This document shows positions 32,025-35,544 of a stretch of 35,544 bases of DNA, piece after piece (the stretch's first letter is position 1; every line of letters starts with the position of its first letter). Under the pieces are notes generated by a model, which was not told where the DNA came from, did no database searches, and saw nothing but the letters and a program-made list of their open reading frames with translations. Made by a program: the position numbers and the translations under genes. The stretch is from Verrucomicrobiota bacterium (GTDB taxonomy: Bacteria > Verrucomicrobiota > Verrucomicrobiia > Limisphaerales > CANJSG01): assembly GCA_947476875.1 (NCBI GenBank), contig CANJSG010000014.1, forward strand, positions 1 through 35,544, given 5' to 3'.

Positions 32025-33791
32025 ATGACGCAAATGCAGAGCACAGCCATCCTCGTCGTCACCGTCCTCCTGGGCCTCGCCACGCAGGCGGCCGAACAGC
32101 CGCCGGCTGATTCCGCACGGCAATTGCGGTCCTATCGCGACTTCGCCATGGGCCGCGAAGGGAACGCCGAACGCGGCCGAATTTTGTTCCATGACGAAGC
32201 GCGGGCCGCCTGCGTGAAATGCCATTCGATCGATGGCACGAGCAACAAGGCCGGGCCTGACCTGATGGCGGTCGGCGACAAGTTTCCCCGGCGCGACCTG
32301 ATCCAATCCATCCTCGAACCCTCGGCCACGATCGCCGTTGGTTACGGCACCACGATGGTCGAGACGAAATCCGGCGAACAGTTCCAGGGCATCATCAAGT
32401 CGACGCCGGACGGCGGACTCGACCTCATGGGCGCCGATGGCAAACACACCCTCATCGCCACGGCGGACATCAAGGAACAGCGCGGGACCGCGGTGTCGCT
32501 CATGCCCGAAGGCCTGCACGCCGGGATGTCCCAGCAGGAGTTTGCCGACCTGGTCGAATACCTCGTCACCCTGAAGCAGCCCGAGTCCGCGCTCACCGGT
32601 AATCGCGGTATGCCGTCGACGATTCCAGAGCTGGCCAAGCCGGTCACCCTGCGACCGTTCTTCAGCGAGTTGCTTCGCTTCCCGCATGCCTTTGTGCAGA
32701 AGCCGGGCGACATCCGGTCCGGGCTGGTCTGGTTCGGCCAGCTCCCGGGTTCGCCGAACACCTTCCTCGCCGGGCACCAGACCGGGAAACTCTGGCTGCT
32801 CGAAAAGTCGGGGACGAACGAAACCAAGACGCTCTTCGCGGACATCTCGAAGGACATCTTCAACGAACGCGGACCGAACGGCCTGCTCGGCGTCGCGTTC
32901 CATCCCAAGTTCCGCGAGAACCGCCGCTACTTCGTCAAGCATCAGGTCTTCGAAGGCGGCAAGATCGTGACCACCGTGGCCGAACGCCTCGCCTCAGCCG
33001 ATCTGCGTTCTGACTCCGGACAGCCGGAACGCCGCCTCTGGAGCGTGACCAGCACCACGCAGGATCACAGCGGCGGCTGCCTCGGCTTCGGGCCGGACGG
33101 GTTCCTCTACATCGCGATGGGCGACACCGGTCCGCAGCAGGACCCGCAGGGCCACGGGCAGGACATGACGCTGCACCTCGCCAAGATCCTGCGCATCGAT
33201 GTGGACCACGCCGATCCCGGGCTCGCCTACGCCATTCCTTCCGACAACCCGTTCCGCAGCCTCGCCGGCGCGCGTCCCGAGATCTGGGCGTTCGGCTTCC
33301 GCGAACCGTGGCGGTTCAGCTTTGATCGCCTGACGGGCGACCTCTGGGTCGGCGACGTCGGGCAGGACCGGGTCGAGGAAGTTTCCATTGTCCGGCGCGG
33401 AGAAAATCTTGGCTGGAACGTGTATGAAGGTTTCGAGCCCTTCTCCAACGCCTTCCGAAAAACCGGCGCCAGCTTCACGCCGCCCGTGTTCGCCTACCGC
33501 CGCAAGTTCGGCAACTCGGTCACCGGCGGCCATGTCTATCGCGGCGACAAACAGTCATCGTTCTATGGCGTCTACATCTGCGGCGACTACACCTCGCACC
33601 GCATCTGGGGCGTGAAGCAGGAAGGGCGCGTGCTCCAGTCCGTGATCCAGATCGGCACGTCGCCGCAGGGCATCGCCTCGTTCACCGAAGACGAACAGGG
33701 CAACCTCTACGTCGTCGGCTACGAGGGGATGGTTTACCAGATCGACTTTGCGGAAACCGCCTTCAAGCCGGCAAAGGCTGCTTCCAACTGA
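32025..33791 (+). CDS. Haem-domain / PQQ-type sugar dehydrogenase fusion protein
   Basis: This 588-residue exported protein has a signal peptide (about 1-23). A c-type haem domain of the PVC 'putative heme-binding' type follows (about 45-185), with CVKCHSIDGTSNKAGPDL (C63, C66, H67) and a downstream IKSTPDGGLDLM element. Then comes a beta-propeller of the glucose/sorbosone dehydrogenase type (about 205-580): GLLGVAFHPKF, TTQDHSGGCLGFGPDGFLYIAMGDTG, RPEIWAFGFREPWRFSFD, GDVGQDRVEEV and ENLGWNVYEG. It may oxidise a sugar-like substrate with PQQ and pass electrons to its own haem. ATG 32025 was chosen because it opens the signal peptide; the frame runs back to 31830. The haem domain is N-terminal, whereas in many PVC relatives it is C-terminal. 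The next gene follows by 33 bases. Confidence 0.9.
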   Translation: MTQMQSTAILVVTVLLGLATQAAEQPPADSARQLRSYRDFAMGREGNAERGRILFHDEARAACVKCHSIDGTSNKAGPDLMAVGDKFPRRDLIQSILEPSATIAVGYGTTMVETKSGEQFQGIIKSTPDGGLDLMGADGKHTLIATADIKEQRGTAVSLMPEGLHAGMSQQEFADLVEYLVTLKQPESALTGNRGMPSTIPELAKPVTLRPFFSELLRFPHAFVQKPGDIRSGLVWFGQLPGSPNTFLAGHQTGKLWLLEKSGTNETKTLFADISKDIFNERGPNGLLGVAFHPKFRENRRYFVKHQVFEGGKIVTTVAERLASADLRSDSGQPERRLWSVTSTTQDHSGGCLGFGPDGFLYIAMGDTGPQQDPQGHGQDMTLHLAKILRIDVDHADPGLAYAIPSDNPFRSLAGARPEIWAFGFREPWRFSFDRLTGDLWVGDVGQDRVEEVSIVRRGENLGWNVYEGFEPFSNAFRKTGASFTPPVFAYRRKFGNSVTGGHVYRGDKQSSFYGVYICGDYTSHRIWGVKQEGRVLQSVIQIGTSPQGIASFTEDEQGNLYVVGYEGMVYQIDFAETAFKPAKAASN

Positions 33792-33824
33792 CTGCCACCA
33801 GGATTCCAAAATCCATTCGATCCC

Positions 33825-35048
33825 ATGACCCGCCTTTCCATTAAATCACATTTGTCGCCCCGGCCTTCGCTCTTCCTCGGCGTCGCCGCGCTGGCATCCA
33901 GCCTGGCCGTCACCTTTGCCGCGGAACCGGGGCCGATCCATTGGACGCGCACTTCGGTTCCCTTGCCCGAATCAATCTGGAGCGTGGAAGCCGTCGATGC
34001 CAACGGCGACGGGAAGCTGGACCTGATCGCGATGGGTGAGACCAAGGTGTTCGCGCTCGTCGCGCCGGACTGGAAGCCCGAAGTGCTGTTCGATTCGAAG
34101 GAACCCAAGATGCTCTACTGCGTCGCGCTGGATGCGGACGGCGACGGCGATCAGGACATCTTCATCGGCCGCTACCGCGTCCCGTGGATCGAACATCGCC
34201 AGGCCAAGGCCGCGGGCAAAGCCTCGGATGAACCGAAGGGCCCCGAGTTCAGCATCGCCTGGATCGAGAACATCCGGCGCGTCGGCGAGCCCTGGCCGTT
34301 GCACGTCGTCGACCGCGAGTTCAACGGCATCCACGGCCTGTGGACCGGCGACATCGATGGCGACGGCCGCAAGGACCTCGTGGCCGACAGCATCATGGGC
34401 CCGCTTTTCCCCAAGAGCCTCGCGTGGTTCCAGGCGCCCAAGCGCGGCGAAGTGGAATTCAAGCGCCACGTCATCACCCGGGAAGGCGCGGACGGGCGTC
34501 CCCATTACCTCGATGTGGCGGACCTGAACGGCGACGGCCGACGCGACCTGCTCGTCGGTGATTCCGGCGGCGGCACGTTCACCTGGTGGGAACAGGGCTC
34601 CAATGTCGACCAACCTTGGACCAAACATCTCATCGCGAAGGAAAACGGCGCGACCAACCTCAAGGCCGCCGACGTCAACGGCGACGGCGTGCCCGATGTC
34701 GTCGCCAGCTGCGGCCACGGCACCGGCGTGTTCTGGTTCGAAGGGCCCGCTTGGAAGAAGCACATCATCGACGCCAACCTGCGCGATCCGCACGCGCTGG
34801 CCGTCGGCGATTTCGATGGCGACGGTGATCTGGATGTCGCCGTCGCATCCTTCGGCGCCAAACTGGTCCGCTGGTATGAGAACGACGGGAAGGGTTCGTT
34901 CATCCCGCACGACATCGACACCGGGAACAACCAGGAAGCCTACGACCTGAAGGCCGTCGATCTCGACGGCGACGGCCGCCTCGACCTGATCCTGGCCGGC
35001 CGGGAGACCCGCAACGCGGTTTGGTTTCGGAACCTGAAAACGAAGTGA
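33825..35048 (+). CDS. Secreted FG-GAP/VCBS-repeat beta-propeller protein
   Basis: This 407-residue protein has a signal peptide (about 1-32, ending TFAA). Seven FG-GAP-type calcium-binding motifs follow: DANGDGKLD, DADGDGDQD, DIDGDGRKD, DLNGDGRRD, DVNGDGVPD, DFDGDGDLD and DLDGDGRLD, spaced about 45-75 residues apart. Seven motifs fit a single seven-bladed beta-propeller. Such proteins are exported and bind calcium and often carbohydrates or other surface ligands; no enzymatic residues can be named. It starts 33 bases after the haem/PQQ gene with the same ATCCCATGAC leader, so the two are probably one operon. It may supply a binding partner for the dehydrogenase, which is inference. Confidence 0.92.
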   Translation: MTRLSIKSHLSPRPSLFLGVAALASSLAVTFAAEPGPIHWTRTSVPLPESIWSVEAVDANGDGKLDLIAMGETKVFALVAPDWKPEVLFDSKEPKMLYCVALDADGDGDQDIFIGRYRVPWIEHRQAKAAGKASDEPKGPEFSIAWIENIRRVGEPWPLHVVDREFNGIHGLWTGDIDGDGRKDLVADSIMGPLFPKSLAWFQAPKRGEVEFKRHVITREGADGRPHYLDVADLNGDGRRDLLVGDSGGGTFTWWEQGSNVDQPWTKHLIAKENGATNLKAADVNGDGVPDVVASCGHGTGVFWFEGPAWKKHIIDANLRDPHALAVGDFDGDGDLDVAVASFGAKLVRWYENDGKGSFIPHDIDTGNNQEAYDLKAVDLDGDGRLDLILAGRETRNAVWFRNLKTK

Positions 35049-35073
35049 GCCGAGGTCGCCGAGGCACGGCTCT

Positions 35074-35544
35074 TCACTTGCTGAAGTGGCGTTCGAGGAA
35101 CGCCTTCACGATCTCCATCCGCTCCGCATCGTAGAAGGCCGCGCCGCCATGGGCCGCGCCGTGGACGACTTCCAACTGCGCCGGGAGACTCAGCTTCTTG
35201 TAGGCGCCCATCAATTCGTGGGCCTGGTTGATCGGCATCTGCGGGTCCTGGTCCCCGTGCAGCAGAAGCAGCGGCGGATCGGACCGATCGACATGAAAGA
35301 CCGGACTGGCCAACCGCGCCAACTCCGGCACCGCCTCCGGCTGGCCACCGAGCAACAGATCCAGCGCTGGCACGCGCACGTTCAATCCGTGCGGCGTGGA
35401 CTGCTTGAGGATGGTCGTAAGGTTCGCACCACCGTAAAAGCTGAGGATTCCCTGCACCGCGGAGCTTTGTTTGCGATCGTCGCCGAGAGTTCCCTCCAGC
35501 TCGGCGTGGCCGTTCGACACGCCAACCAACGCCGCCAGATGGCC
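35074..35544 (-). CDS. Alpha/beta hydrolase (esterase/lipase type), C-terminal part, truncated by window
   Basis: The frame is open to the window edge and ends at the stop at 35074, giving 156 residues. It begins GHLAALVGVSNGH, which in this family follows directly after the nucleophile elbow (GxSAG), so the catalytic Ser is just outside the window. The catalytic Asp is probably in LLLHGDQDPQMPINQA and the His in VVHGAAHGG. The pattern fits the BD-FAE/acetyl-esterase-like group of alpha/beta hydrolases, often exported and active on acylated sugars in this phylum. It is convergent with the FG-GAP gene, 25 bases away. The specific substrate is unknown. Confidence 0.85.
   Translation of the reverse strand, partial: GHLAALVGVSNGHAELEGTLGDDRKQSSAVQGILSFYGGANLTTILKQSTPHGLNVRVPALDLLLGGQPEAVPELARLASPVFHVDRSDPPLLLLHGDQDPQMPINQAHELMGAYKKLSLPAQLEVVHGAAHGGAAFYDAERMEIVKAFLERHFSK

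Noticed and set aside
1-35544. CRISPR arrays, complete insertion sequences, prophage or toxin-antitoxin genes
   Set aside because: I saw no regularly spaced repeats, transposase or integrase domains, phage structural genes or recognisable defence genes. The short repeats found are explained by gene-fragment scars.

Overview
The window is about 35.5 kb of GC-rich bacterial DNA, most likely from a Verrucomicrobiota (PVC-group) organism. The main reason is the right-hand third. It has a DUF1587/1592/1588/1585 cytochrome-like protein translationally coupled to a Tat-exported DUF1552 protein, a haem domain fused to a PQQ-type sugar-dehydrogenase propeller, a secreted FG-GAP propeller, and a MauG-type peroxidase with the short 'VERSTNLTDW...FYRA' domain common in verrucomicrobial exported proteins. 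This assignment is inference from gene content; no rRNA is present.

Left part (1-5.9 kb, all + strand): the tail of a metallo-beta-lactamase-fold hydrolase, a small His-rich membrane protein followed by a clear intrinsic terminator, a topoisomerase III with three C-terminal zinc-type repeats, and an LtaS-like membrane phosphoglycerol transferase/sulfatase-fold enzyme.

Centre (6.1-16.3 kb, all - strand): one compact chemotaxis operon. In transcription order it reads: soluble MCP-like coiled-coil protein, STAS protein, CheY, CheA, a small chimeric mcp/cheW remnant, transmembrane MCP, CheW, second receiver protein, CheR, CheD, CheB. The last four genes overlap by ATGA. The MCP ends in EFTTY, which fits the CheR/CheB-tethering pentapeptide pattern. 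A candidate flagellar sigma-28-type promoter lies upstream of the first gene. Two recombination scars sit in or beside the operon: a fragment at 5959-6103 in which a cheB 3' end is joined to a topB 3' end, and the ORF at 11269-11526 in which an MCP N-terminus is fused to a CheW C-terminus.

Right part (16.8-35.5 kb): an M50 membrane protease, a dihaem cytochrome c peroxidase divergent from riboflavin synthase, a small YgdI/YgdR-like lipoprotein directly behind a tRNA-Leu(GAG), a LysM lipoprotein / membrane-anchored protein / ABC ATPase operon, a RodZ-like HTH membrane protein, a large secreted zinc metalloprotease, an exported ankyrin-repeat protein behind a small AT-richer gene, the PVC-type surface/cytochrome cluster, and the C-terminal part of an alpha/beta hydrolase. 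I see no CRISPR array, complete insertion sequence, prophage or recognisable defence system.
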